Below are positions 6,614-13,448 of a stretch of 14,470 bases of DNA, piece after piece. Numbering within the stretch: position 1 is the first letter of the stretch; every line of letters begins with the position of its first letter. The position numbers were made by a program, and so were the translations under genes. The stretch spans positions 1 through 14,470 of the forward strand of contig CAMOWP010000034.1 of NCBI GenBank assembly GCA_946628455.1, read 5' to 3'. The notes below the pieces were generated by a model. The model was not told where the DNA came from. It searched no databases and saw nothing but the letters and a program-made list of their open reading frames with translations. The DNA is from an uncultured Clostridia bacterium (GTDB taxonomy: Bacteria; Bacillota; Clostridia; Oscillospirales; Acutalibacteraceae).

Positions 6614-8488
6614 TTATTTTTTAGTAACGCTCTTAGCGGCTACAAAGCTGCCGTCAGCCTTATCAAAGGTAATTTCAACCGTATCTCCCTTGTTCATAAG
6701 AAGAACCTCCATACAGTCATTAACCCTGATATAATAGTACGTTCCTTTAACCTGAAGGTAGTAAACAGTGTTGCCGTCGTTTACAGAGGTCTTGATATCC
6801 GTAATCTCGCCTGTAACCTTGTTCTCTGTATCCTGTGCAGGCTGCTCTGCGGAGTCGCCGCTGTCATCCTTGCTGTCCGCGTTATCATCAGCAGCCTTGC
6901 CATCTGCGTTTTCATCAACCTTATAGTCGTCTGCGTTCGCGCTTTCGTCAACCTTATTTTTATCCTTAAGCGCGTCAATATAATTTTCAATAGCAGCGTT
7001 AAGCGCCTTTGCGTCGCTCTTTGCAACGTCAAGCAGGCCTGTGCCTACTATAGTTTTATCGTCAAGGTTAACAAGCGCATAGCCCTTAACCGTATAGCTG
7101 TCGCCGAAAAGGGACATAAAGTAAGTCGGCTGTCCCTCAATGTCAAGCAGAATCGGGAAGGTTGCGTTGTAGCCGTAGTTCTGAACTGCGTCCATTGCAG
7201 ATTCCATAGCGGAAACCTCTGTTGCGCCGCCGTTCTTATAATATCTTGTTTCCTTAGTTCTCTGGTTGCAGAGTATGAAGCCGAAGTTTGAGGTATCGCT
7301 TTCAGCGGAGGTAACGCCTGTGTAAACCCATACGTCGTCGTCAAGCGCAATGTTTCCGCAGCCGTCTGAAACAACGCTTACGTCCTTCTGGAAGAAGATT
7401 GAATTCCAGAAGCCGTTTGAAAGCTTTCCGTAGTAATTGTACTGCTCTGTCACAAGATTTTCGCTGTAAACAACGTCAATCCAGTTGAGCTTATTGTCGC
7501 TTCTGACGGTTTCAATATCATAATACTGGCTCTTGCCGTCAAGCGCGTCTGTTATAATAACGCCCTTAACATCGCGTCCGCCGAAGAGGCCGATAGTTTT
7601 ATCAAGCACGGGAGTAATCCAGTAAGGATGTCCCGAATCGTCAATTTCAAAATTGGAGGCGTCCATAATCTCCGTCGGATACTGGAAGCGCAGATGCCTT
7701 GCAAGCTTTTCGTTGAAGAGCTCGCTCGGTGAATACTTAATGCCTGCGCCGAACTTATCAACGCAGTTTATAACCTGAACCTTCTGGCTTACAAGGTCAA
7801 TAAGCATATATGCGGGCAGTCCGTTTTTAGTGTTTGAGAACCAACGGAAAACGTCAGCATAATTAAGATATGCAACACGAACGGGAGAGCCCTTGTAATT
7901 AATCTGAGTTGATTCCTGGGATACAACGTACTGGCTCTTGTATTCATCAAGCTGGCCGAGCTGCTGGTCGGCAAGAACCTTTGCCGTTGCAGAATCAAGC
8001 CTCGGAACCTCGTCATAATTGATTGTTTCAAAATCCTTGGTGAAATCGCTGTTTGACACTGTCATAAGCTGGCTGTAGCTTCTTGCCCTGAAAAGCGTTG
8101 CGCCGCAAAGCCAACCGATAAGCATTACAACAAGAAGAACAGCAACAATAATAATCGGAATTTTGCTCTTGCTCTTAACATATTCAACGCGTTCAACCTT
8201 TTTCCTTGCGCCGATTACAACCGAAAATGCCGCCATAAAAATTACTATTACAGCGATAATATACATATAAAAATCAGTCGTTTTCGGGTTGATTGCAGGG
8301 AACATTCCGTAGTACAGAGCGCAGCTTGCAACAATTGTAATAATTATACTGATGAAAATTTTCATACCAAGCCTCGGAGGCGCAACAACAACCTCAACCT
8401 CGTCCTTGCTCGGCCATTTGAATTTGCTTTTGAAATTGTTGATAACCTCATCAGCGTCGTAATCCCTGTCGGGCATTTTATTACTCAT
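6614..8488 (-). CDS. large three-helix membrane protein, first gene of FrhB operon
   Basis: A 624-residue protein with a cytoplasmic N terminus (about 1-40, acidic), three transmembrane helices (about 42-61, 73-93, 110-131), and then a long domain that should lie outside. This domain begins ARSYSQLM (135-142) and includes the paired segments SGHPYW (285-290) and VKGVIITDALDG (307-318). I recall such segments from uncharacterised Firmicute membrane proteins but cannot name the family. Residues 508-557 are a low-complexity Asp/Ala/Lys linker, and 558-624 form a short beta-rich, OB-like end. The ATG has a good AGGAGAA site. A TTGATT-N17-TATAAT promoter lies upstream, and the FrhB-like gene follows after 12 bases. 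Function unknown; it may anchor the partner enzymes at the membrane. Confidence 0.85.
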   Translation of the reverse strand: MSNKMPDRDYDADEVINNFKSKFKWPSKDEVEVVVAPPRLGMKIFISIIITIVASCALYYGMFPAINPKTTDFYMYIIAVIVIFMAAFSVVIGARKKVERVEYVKSKSKIPIIIVAVLLVVMLIGWLCGATLFRARSYSQLMTVSNSDFTKDFETINYDEVPRLDSATAKVLADQQLGQLDEYKSQYVVSQESTQINYKGSPVRVAYLNYADVFRWFSNTKNGLPAYMLIDLVSQKVQVINCVDKFGAGIKYSPSELFNEKLARHLRFQYPTEIMDASNFEIDDSGHPYWITPVLDKTIGLFGGRDVKGVIITDALDGKSQYYDIETVRSDNKLNWIDVVYSENLVTEQYNYYGKLSNGFWNSIFFQKDVSVVSDGCGNIALDDDVWVYTGVTSAESDTSNFGFILCNQRTKETRYYKNGGATEVSAMESAMDAVQNYGYNATFPILLDIEGQPTYFMSLFGDSYTVKGYALVNLDDKTIVGTGLLDVAKSDAKALNAAIENYIDALKDKNKVDESANADDYKVDENADGKAADDNADSKDDSGDSAEQPAQDTENKVTGEITDIKTSVNDGNTVYYLQVKGTYYYIRVNDCMEVLLMNKGDTVEITFDKADGSFVAAKSVTKK

Positions 8489-8519
8489 AGCTTTTTCTCC
8501 TAAATATAATGATATATTA

Positions 8520-8548
8520 ATTATACAATATTATTATCTCTAAATCAA
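8520..8548 (-). promoter_or_regulatory. sigma-A promoter of the three-gene minus-strand operon
   Basis: On the minus strand TTGATT (8548-8543), a 17-base spacer and TATAAT (8525-8520). It lies about 30 bases before the 624-residue protein gene and directly behind the terminator of the lipoprotein gene, so the operon is transcribed independently. Confidence 0.8.
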
Positions 8549-8555
8549 TAATAAA

Positions 8556-8580
8556 AATAAGGCGGTCAAGCCGCCTTATT
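8556..8580 (-). terminator. intrinsic terminator of the lipoprotein gene
   Basis: A perfect ten-pair inverted repeat AATAAGGCGG/CCGCCTTATT around a 5-base loop. Read on the minus strand it ends in TTATTTTTATTATT and lies about 16 bases after the lipoprotein stop codon. Confidence 0.9.
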
Positions 8581-8596
8581 CAATGCTTATTAATTC

Positions 8597-9580
8597 TTAC
8601 GCCGGGGTAACTCCCTTTGTTTCCTTCATATAATCAGCTGAGCACGGGAACTTCTGCCAATACTTGATAGTAAGGCTTGCGCTCTTATCCTTGATAATAG
8701 CGATGTTAACGTGAGTTACAGCGATATATGCCATCTCTGTGTATTCAGCCTCAACGATTTCCTTGGTCTTGGTGTCAATCTTAACAACGCCTGTGCCGCC
8801 CTTGTAGGTAACCTTGATGTTATCCTTATAGTCGCCCTGAGCGAAGGATACAACGCTGATGCTTGAAACTGTAGGACCGATGTCGCCGAGAGTTGAGAAG
8901 AAATGACCCTGTGCGTCCTTGCCGCGTGATGACATTTCAGTGAGCTTCGGCTGCATTGTAAGAGTGATTGTGCCGTCGCCGTTATCAACAACGTTAGCAG
9001 CAATAAGGTCGTCGCCAGTGAGATAACACTGGTGGAAATCCTGGCCGTCCTCAGTCTTATCAAGGTCAGGGTTTCTGTTCTCTGCCGGAGGAAGAGCGTT
9101 TATGTTCTTTGAGAATAAGCCGCCCATAATACCGGGAACGAGCTTGTTGATTGTTGCGTTATCTTTTCCGTCAATAAGGATTGACTCGAGCTCAAGGTTG
9201 TCCTCGCCGAGCATCTTATAGAAAGTCTCTGTTCCGTTCTCAGTCTTGTAAGAAGCGGTAAGAGTCTTTGTATATTCATAAGCTTCCTTGTAGTAAGCAG
9301 CAACAGAGTTAAGGTCCTTGAATTCAACTCCGCCGTATGTACCGGGAGTTAATTCCTCGATTTCAGGCTTATCTTCAGCAACGCCGCCTTCAGCAGCTTC
9401 TCCCTCGCCGCCCTGTGCAGTTGCAGCAGTACCGCCGTTCTTCCAGTCGCCTGACTTAACCTCGTTGATTGCCTTGATTGTTCCGTTTGTTACATAGTTG
9501 ATTTTTGCACAGCCTGCAAGCGATGCAACAAATGCAGCAACAAGTGCTAAACATAATACAGCTTTTAAAACCTTTTTCAT
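8597..9580 (-). CDS. secreted lipoprotein of unknown function
   Basis: A 327-residue lipoprotein. The N terminus MKKVLKAVLCLALVAAFVAS is a type II signal peptide leading to the lipobox SLAGC, with Cys24 as the lipidated residue. The protein would be tethered to the outer face of the membrane. A Gly/Glu/Ala-rich flexible linker (about 48-75) follows, then a folded domain rich in beta segments such as DGTITLTMQPKL and GTGVVKIDTKTKEIVEAEY, which suggests an immunoglobulin- or lipocalin-like fold. I cannot name a family. A GGGG-containing ribosome binding site precedes the ATG. The gene is monocistronic with its own terminator, and divergent from the zinc-ribbon membrane protein. Its ligand or partner is unknown; similar lipoproteins occur widely in gut Clostridia. 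Confidence 0.88.
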   Translation of the reverse strand: MKKVLKAVLCLALVAAFVASLAGCAKINYVTNGTIKAINEVKSGDWKNGGTAATAQGGEGEAAEGGVAEDKPEIEELTPGTYGGVEFKDLNSVAAYYKEAYEYTKTLTASYKTENGTETFYKMLGEDNLELESILIDGKDNATINKLVPGIMGGLFSKNINALPPAENRNPDLDKTEDGQDFHQCYLTGDDLIAANVVDNGDGTITLTMQPKLTEMSSRGKDAQGHFFSTLGDIGPTVSSISVVSFAQGDYKDNIKVTYKGGTGVVKIDTKTKEIVEAEYTEMAYIAVTHVNIAIIKDKSASLTIKYWQKFPCSADYMKETKGVTPA

Positions 9581-9656
9581 TTTTGGGATTCCCCTTTCAA
9601 TATAAATATGCTTTCTATGTTCTCCGAAAACTCATTAAAGAAAACATTACATATTA

Positions 9657-9685
9657 AATTTATTATAATTTAACAAAAAAGTCAA
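9657..9685 (-). promoter_or_regulatory. probable promoter of the lipoprotein gene
   Basis: On the minus strand TTGACT (9685-9680), a 17-base spacer and TAAATT (9662-9657, four of six consensus bases). It would give a 5' leader of about 70 bases. The -10 is weak and the surrounding A/T richness offers alternatives. Confidence 0.5.
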
Positions 9686-9726
9686 TAGTAAATCGTAAAT
9701 ATTTTATAAAAGATTTGTTTTTTGTC

Positions 9727-9767
9727 TTGATTTTTTACACTTTTAGGTGTATTAATAATGGTATAAT
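9727..9767 (+). promoter_or_regulatory. promoter region of the zinc-ribbon membrane protein operon
   Basis: Two candidates overlap. TTGATT (9727-9732) with a 17-base spacer leads to TATTAA (9750-9755). An extended -10, TGGTATAAT (9759-9767), has a perfect TATAAT hexamer but no well-spaced -35. The first gives a leader of about 30 bases, the second of about 18. The GGAGG ribosome binding site (9778-9782) lies in both transcripts. Confidence 0.6.
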
Positions 9768-9791
9768 TCCAATATATGGAGGTAAAAATCT

Positions 9792-10580
9792 ATGAGATGT
9801 AAAAACTGCGGAAGCGAAAATAACGACAATTTATATATCTGCCAGAACTGCGGCTCTCCGCTTTATGACGATGAGCCTTCAGGCTCGGACGGAGGAACAA
9901 CCAACTTTTTCACTCCTCCCGTAAAGAATCAGGCAAACAGCTATGATGATTTTATTGACAATTTCAACAATCAGCAGCGCCGGCCGAGAGAGACGGTGAG
10001 AAACGTTCCCCCGGTACCTGATAATTCAGGCAAGGTAAAAAGGCTGCCTGACGACGATGAGGACAGCAAGGATAAAAAGCAGATTGCTATCATAATAATT
10101 CTCGCAATCGTTCTTATTGCAATCGTAACGGGAATAATTGTTGCCGTTGCTCACGCAAAGAAGGGTAAGGAGGTTTCAACAGCTCCGTCAGTTTCAGCTT
10201 CCGAAACGCTGACAACTGCTTCAACAACTGCTCCTACCACCTCTTCAACAACAGCAAGCACAACCGAAAAAACAACCTCAACAACTACAACAACCACTAC
10301 AACCACTACAACCACTACCACTACTACCGCTGCTGAAACCTACACTATCACCACAGGCACCAACAACCTCGGCAGCGTTGACGGCGGCGGTGAATACAAA
10401 AAGGGCGAAACAGCGACGCTTCTTGCTATCCCCGACGATAACACCAAGTTCGTAGGCTGGTATAAAAACGGAACCTTCTTCAGCAGCAAGGAGCGCATTG
10501 ATGTAAAGGTAAACGGCAACGCTTACTATGAGGCGCGTTTTGAAGAAATCACCCCGTCAGGCGAATCCGACAACGGTTAA
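9792..10580 (+). CDS. zinc-ribbon membrane protein with poly-Thr stalk and extracellular repeat-type domain
   Basis: A 262-residue protein with four clear parts. Residues 1-24 are a zinc ribbon (Cys3-Lys-Asn-Cys6, Cys17-Gln-Asn-Cys20). Residues 25-96 are a polar, probably disordered stretch. Residues 97-120 are one transmembrane helix. Outside, a Thr/Ser stalk (129-182) contains sixteen threonines in a row (164-179). The end (183-250) looks like one InlB B-type/Listeria-Bacteroides repeat: GSVDGGGEYKKGETATLLAIP followed by FVGWYKNG and YYEARF. Such domains mediate surface contact in known proteins, while N-terminal zinc ribbons of this type occur in many membrane-bound proteins of unknown role. 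A strong GGAGG site precedes the ATG. Two genes follow closely. Linking an inner zinc site to an outer binding domain suggests sensing or scaffolding, which is inference. Confidence 0.85.
   Translation: MRCKNCGSENNDNLYICQNCGSPLYDDEPSGSDGGTTNFFTPPVKNQANSYDDFIDNFNNQQRRPRETVRNVPPVPDNSGKVKRLPDDDEDSKDKKQIAIIIILAIVLIAIVTGIIVAVAHAKKGKEVSTAPSVSASETLTTASTTAPTTSSTTASTTEKTTSTTTTTTTTTTTTTTTTAAETYTITTGTNNLGSVDGGGEYKKGETATLLAIPDDNTKFVGWYKNGTFFSSKERIDVKVNGNAYYEARFEEITPSGESDNG
10281..10328 (+). repeat. threonine-codon microsatellite
   Basis: Sixteen consecutive ACN codons, alternating ACA/ACC/ACT in near-periodic units, inside the stalk of the zinc-ribbon membrane protein. The six-base periodicity could allow in-frame length change by slippage, altering stalk length without breaking the frame. 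Confidence 0.75.
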
Positions 10581-10588
10581 TTAAAGAT

Positions 10589-11047
10589 ATGAGCGATAAC
10601 ACAAGAGCCCTCAGGGCACAGGAGCTTTTCAGACAGGGTTATAACTGCTCTCAGGCGGTTGCAATGGCGTTTGCAGACCTTATTGATATGGACGAAAAAG
10701 CAGTCGCAAGGCTGACGAGCGGCTTCGGCGGCGGAGTCGGCAGGATGAGAGAGGTCTGCGGAAGCGTTCTCGGTATGGCGTTTGTTATGAGCGCGCTTTA
10801 CGGCTATGACAGCACGGACGATATGGCTGCGAAAACGAGAATTTATTCCGAAATTCAGCTACTTGCAAATAAATTCAAGGAGGAAAACGGCTCGATAGTA
10901 TGCCGCGAGCTCCTCGGCTTATCTCCGATGAGCGCACCCTCTCCCGTTCCCGAAAAGCGCACGCAGGAGTTTTATAAAAAGCGTCCCTGCGCTGAGCTTG
11001 TATATATTTCGGCAAAAAATCTTGAAGAGTATATAAACACCCATTAA
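10589..11047 (+). CDS. C_GCAxxG_C_C family protein
   Basis: A 152-residue member of the C_GCAxxG_C_C family, small predicted redox proteins named for their conserved cysteines. Seen here: FRQGYNCSQAV (Cys20), the glycine-rich SGFGGGVGRMREVCGSVLG (Cys57), ENGSIVCRELLG (Cys105), and RPCAELV (Cys134). All four family cysteines are present and the length is normal. There is no signal peptide or membrane helix, so it is cytoplasmic. The biochemical role of the family is not settled; metal or cluster binding is suspected from the cysteines. The start lies 8 bases after the zinc-ribbon protein stop with only a weak AAAG site, so translation is probably coupled. The dehydrogenase gene follows after 21 bases. 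Confidence 0.92.
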   Translation: MSDNTRALRAQELFRQGYNCSQAVAMAFADLIDMDEKAVARLTSGFGGGVGRMREVCGSVLGMAFVMSALYGYDSTDDMAAKTRIYSEIQLLANKFKEENGSIVCRELLGLSPMSAPSPVPEKRTQEFYKKRPCAELVYISAKNLEEYINTH

Positions 11048-11068
11048 TAAAAATGTGAGGTATGAATT

Positions 11069-11929
11069 ATGAAATATGCATTATTTACAGGCGCCGCAGG
11101 CGGTCTTGCAGGCGCATGCGTTGAGCAGCTCAGCAAGGACAGCGACTGGACTATTTTCGCCGCTGACATCTCAGAGGACGGCCTCAATGCCCTAAGAGAC
11201 AGAACTAACGAAAGAGTTATCCCCGTTGTTCTTGACATAACAAGCGTTGAAAGCTGCGAGGCTGCCGCTGAATTTATCAAGGAGAAGGCAGGCAAGCTCG
11301 ACGTTGTTGTTAACGCCGCAGGCATTCACACAATGGCTTCGCTTGTTGAAGGCAATATCGTTGACACGCTTGATAAAATGATTAATATCAACGTTCTCGG
11401 TATGGCAAGAGTTAACAAGGCTGTGTTCCCGCTTATCAAAGAGGCAGGCGGAAGAATCATCAATTTCTCGTCCGAATGCGGTTGGGAAAAGCCTCAGCCC
11501 TTCAACACGCCTTACGCAATAACAAAGTACGCCGTTGAAGCATATACAATCGGTTTAAGAAGAGAGCTCAATTTCCTTGATATAGACGTTGTAAAGATTC
11601 AGCCGGGCTCCTTCAAAACGGGTATGCACAACCAGGCAACTGCAGGATACGAAAAAATTCTTCATTCAACCGAATACTACAAGCCCGTTCTCACCGTTCT
11701 CAAGCCTTTAATGAGCACGGCAATGGCTCATCCGAATGATAAGAAATATCTTGTTCACACGGTTATGAAGGCAATTTATTCAAACAGCCCGAAAACAAAT
11801 TACAAGTGCAAGAACACCTGGTATCTTGAAGCCATCAATCCGATTCCCGATAAGGTAATCGATTTCGGCTATAAGCACGTAGTAAATATCGGCTACAAGC
11901 TGATGCAGAAAATGGGCAAGGTAGACTGA
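11069..11929 (+). CDS. short-chain dehydrogenase/reductase
   Basis: A 286-residue NAD(P)-dependent oxidoreductase of the classical SDR family. Motifs in order: the nucleotide-binding TGAAGGLAG (residues 7-15, with Ala14 where TGxxxGxG has Gly), Asp33 at the end of the second strand (AADIS), suggesting NAD preference, Asp56 in VLDIT, NAAG (82-85), the active-site Asn108, Ser134/Ser135 in NFSS, and Tyr149-X3-Lys153. The catalytic tetrad is therefore complete. PGSFKTGM (179-186) follows. The C-terminal 60 residues (KPLMSTAMAHPND onward) determine substrate and are not diagnostic. A GTGAGG site stands 8 bases before the ATG. Last gene of the 9792-11929 run, followed by a strong terminator. Substrate unknown; steroid, polyol and acyl substrates all occur in this family. 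Confidence 0.93.
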   Translation: MKYALFTGAAGGLAGACVEQLSKDSDWTIFAADISEDGLNALRDRTNERVIPVVLDITSVESCEAAAEFIKEKAGKLDVVVNAAGIHTMASLVEGNIVDTLDKMININVLGMARVNKAVFPLIKEAGGRIINFSSECGWEKPQPFNTPYAITKYAVEAYTIGLRRELNFLDIDVVKIQPGSFKTGMHNQATAGYEKILHSTEYYKPVLTVLKPLMSTAMAHPNDKKYLVHTVMKAIYSNSPKTNYKCKNTWYLEAINPIPDKVIDFGYKHVVNIGYKLMQKMGKVD

Positions 11930-11982
11930 ACAGACTCTTGATAAAAGGCATAACCACGCCGAATATTTAAGGTATAATACTC

Positions 11983-12021
11983 TGTAGGGGACGGCGTCCC
12001 GACGTCCCGCGTGCGTAGCAC
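11983..12021. repeat. GC-rich palindromic intergenic element
   Basis: GGGACG (11988-11993) and CGTCCC (12003-12008) form an inverted repeat. A second pairing, GGGAC/GTCCC, fits inside it, CGTCCCG occurs twice in tandem (11995-12001 and 12003-12009), and GTGC-GTA-GCAC follows (12011-12021). TGTAGGGG-type starts with such palindromes are familiar to me as dispersed intergenic repeats in gut Clostridia. Only one copy is in the window, so repeat status is inference. Confidence 0.45.
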
Positions 12022-12039
12022 CATATAAATAATACAATT

Positions 12040-12074
12040 AAAAGCGGCAAGAACGTCGAGTTCTTGCCGCTTTT
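12040..12074 (+). terminator. strong terminator closing the 9792-11929 operon
   Basis: AAAAGCGGCAAGAAC (12040-12054), loop GTCGA, GTTCTTGCCGCTTTT (12060-12074). A perfect 15-pair stem with flanking A and T runs, able to act on both strands. It lies 110 bases after the dehydrogenase stop, with the GC-rich palindrome in between. Confidence 0.9.
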
Positions 12075-12293
12075 GCAATACAGGTAACGATTCTGTGTCT
12101 TACGGCAAGAAGCAACAGAATTTTGAAGAATTAAGAGGTAAAATCGGGTTGATGAACGGGTGAATTACGTTTGTCAACCCTAAATCTTTTATTAAATGTA
12201 TTTTTTTTGTCGTTTTTTTGTACATTTTTGCATTAAGTATTGATATAATGAGGTAAATAGTATACTAATATATAAAGAGTTGGAGTTGGTAGA
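12075..12293 (+). other. AT-rich intergenic region at the island boundary
   Basis: No gene is supported here. The region holds an inverted repeat GGGTTGA/TCAACCC (12146-12152 with 12174-12180), long T-runs (12201-12219), and an extended -10, TGATATAAT (12241-12249), without a well-spaced -35 (TTGTAC at 12218-12223 is 20 bases away). A further TATACT (12261-12266) follows. The promoter of the next gene most likely lies in 12218-12266. Composition shifts from mixed to strongly A/T-rich across this stretch. Confidence 0.5.
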
Positions 12294-12665
12294 ATGAAGA
12301 AAAAAATAAAAAACAAAATACCATTAAGTAAATATTGGCAAAGCTTAAATATAAGTATTAAAGTGTTTTTTATTATTTCATTTGTTTTGTTTGTTGCGGA
12401 AATGATTTGTGCTGAGTTATTTTCAAAGACATTCTCAATGGCGATATCTTCATTTTCATATGATCTACATTTTTATTTTATTTATTGTTTGGCATTCCCT
12501 TTATTATTCCTCGTTTTGTATTTTTTGTTGCTATTTAAAAGACTAATTAATAAGAAATCAATTACCGTGATATATGTTTTATTATTTACTTATCCATGGT
12601 TTCTATATATTGTAGCGTTGGCCTTATTAGACTTTATAATTAATCTTAGCGGAGGGTTTGGATAA
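12294..12665 (+). CDS. small three-helix membrane protein
   Basis: A 123-residue protein with a lysine-rich N terminus (KKKIKNK) and three predicted transmembrane helices (about 22-43, 58-81, 90-115). It has no motif that I recognise. Many small unassigned membrane proteins look like this, so no function is offered. A GGAG site lies 8 bases before the ATG. The stop codon is one base before the next gene, so both are surely co-transcribed and probably translated together. Base composition and codon use (TTT, ATA and TTA preferred) differ clearly from the genes before 11930, consistent with transfer. Confidence 0.75.
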   Translation: MKKKIKNKIPLSKYWQSLNISIKVFFIISFVLFVAEMICAELFSKTFSMAISSFSYDLHFYFIYCLAFPLLFLVLYFLLLFKRLINKKSITVIYVLLFTYPWFLYIVALALLDFIINLSGGFG

Positions 12666-12666
12666 T

Positions 12667-13371
12667 ATGAAAAAAACTATGATAATATTAGTTATAGTAT
12701 TGTTGTTATCTTTGATATATTCTCTTTTGAATACAACCAGTTATTCATTTGTAAAAGCACGAGCAGTTAATTATCTTTGTGATAAATATGATGCTGATAA
12801 AGATGAATTTGAATTGGTTGATTACAAACCTTCAAGTTTTTATATCGGCAGTTCAGGAGAATGGGTACAGCATTTGGCGTTCAGCGATTTTTCATTTGAA
12901 TTCAAGTACAAAACCAAAAACTTTTTTGTTAACAGATATAAAGGTAAATTCTATGACGATTATCAGATAGATGATATTGAAAAATGGTGTACTGAGTGGT
13001 TAAAAGAGAATGTTGATGAAAAAATAATAGGTGTTTCTCTAAAAAGTAATAATATTGGGTTTTACCAAAAAAACACAAAAACAAATAATAAATATATTTT
13101 AAGTAAAAAAGATGCGGAAGACTTTGTTATTAACTGTTATTCAAAAGAATACCCTAATTGCATTTTTTACTATGACGAAAAGATAGATGAAAAAGATTAT
13201 CAAGAAGAAAGAGATTACATTAAAAATACAATCAATAAGAAGCTAAATTCTCATATGGAATTTCAAGTAAAAATAATAAATCGTCAATACTTAACCCGCA
13301 CGGTAATGAAACCAAAAACGGAGAATGATTCTTGGGATTGGTATATTGAGTATTCTTCTTGGTATAAATAG
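12667..13371 (+). CDS. membrane-anchored exported protein of unknown function
   Basis: A 234-residue protein. Residues 4-21 are a hydrophobic anchor or signal peptide (MIILVIVLLLSLIYSLL) without a lipobox. The rest is polar, rich in Lys, Asp, Tyr and Asn, with paired aromatic segments (CDKYDADKDEFELVDYKPS, ending DWYIEYSSWYK) and four cysteines. It should lie outside the membrane. I recognise no family. A TTG at 12658 in the same frame is an alternative start, but it sits 2 bases behind GGAGGG, too close. The ATG at 12667 is spaced 11 bases from it and is preferred. It follows the small membrane protein with a one-base gap, so the two probably form a functional pair. Confidence 0.75.
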   Translation: MKKTMIILVIVLLLSLIYSLLNTTSYSFVKARAVNYLCDKYDADKDEFELVDYKPSSFYIGSSGEWVQHLAFSDFSFEFKYKTKNFFVNRYKGKFYDDYQIDDIEKWCTEWLKENVDEKIIGVSLKSNNIGFYQKNTKTNNKYILSKKDAEDFVINCYSKEYPNCIFYYDEKIDEKDYQEERDYIKNTINKKLNSHMEFQVKIINRQYLTRTVMKPKTENDSWDWYIEYSSWYK

Positions 13372-13448
13372 GATTAATGACAATTATAAAAAGCAATATT
13401 TCACTGTATGACATAATTTAACTAAAGATAAAACAATGAGGGAAACCT

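Noticed and set aside
6781..8031. Several frames overlapping the 624-residue gene on the same strand
   Set aside because: They are out-of-frame shadows with Thr/Arg/Leu-rich composition and no start signals.
8716..9327. Frames overlapping the lipoprotein gene
   Set aside because: Low-complexity Ser/Leu/Arg translations without ribosome binding sites; the lipoprotein with its lipobox explains the region.
10270..10330. Periodic ACA/ACC/ACT units as a CRISPR-like array
   Set aside because: The period is a few bases, there are no spacers, and the units are in frame as a Thr stalk.
11973..11978. TATAAT as a promoter before the GC-rich palindrome
   Set aside because: No -35 hexamer at 16-18 bases and no TG extension; the nearest TTGATA is 30 bases away.
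11780..12078. Two minus-strand frames reading through the terminator at 12040-12074
   Set aside because: They cross a strong terminator and a palindrome and oppose the dehydrogenase gene, and no family is recognisable.
12084..12164. Short frame reading about 26 residues (including SYGKKQQNFEELRGKIG) as a gene relic
   Set aside because: It has a protein-like composition but no start codon or ribosome binding site, is too short to identify, and opens out of the terminator hairpin.
12146..12180. GGGTTGA/TCAACCC inverted repeat as a terminator or attachment site
   Set aside because: The 21-base loop and the lack of an immediate T-run argue against a terminator, and no matching second copy or integrase is present.
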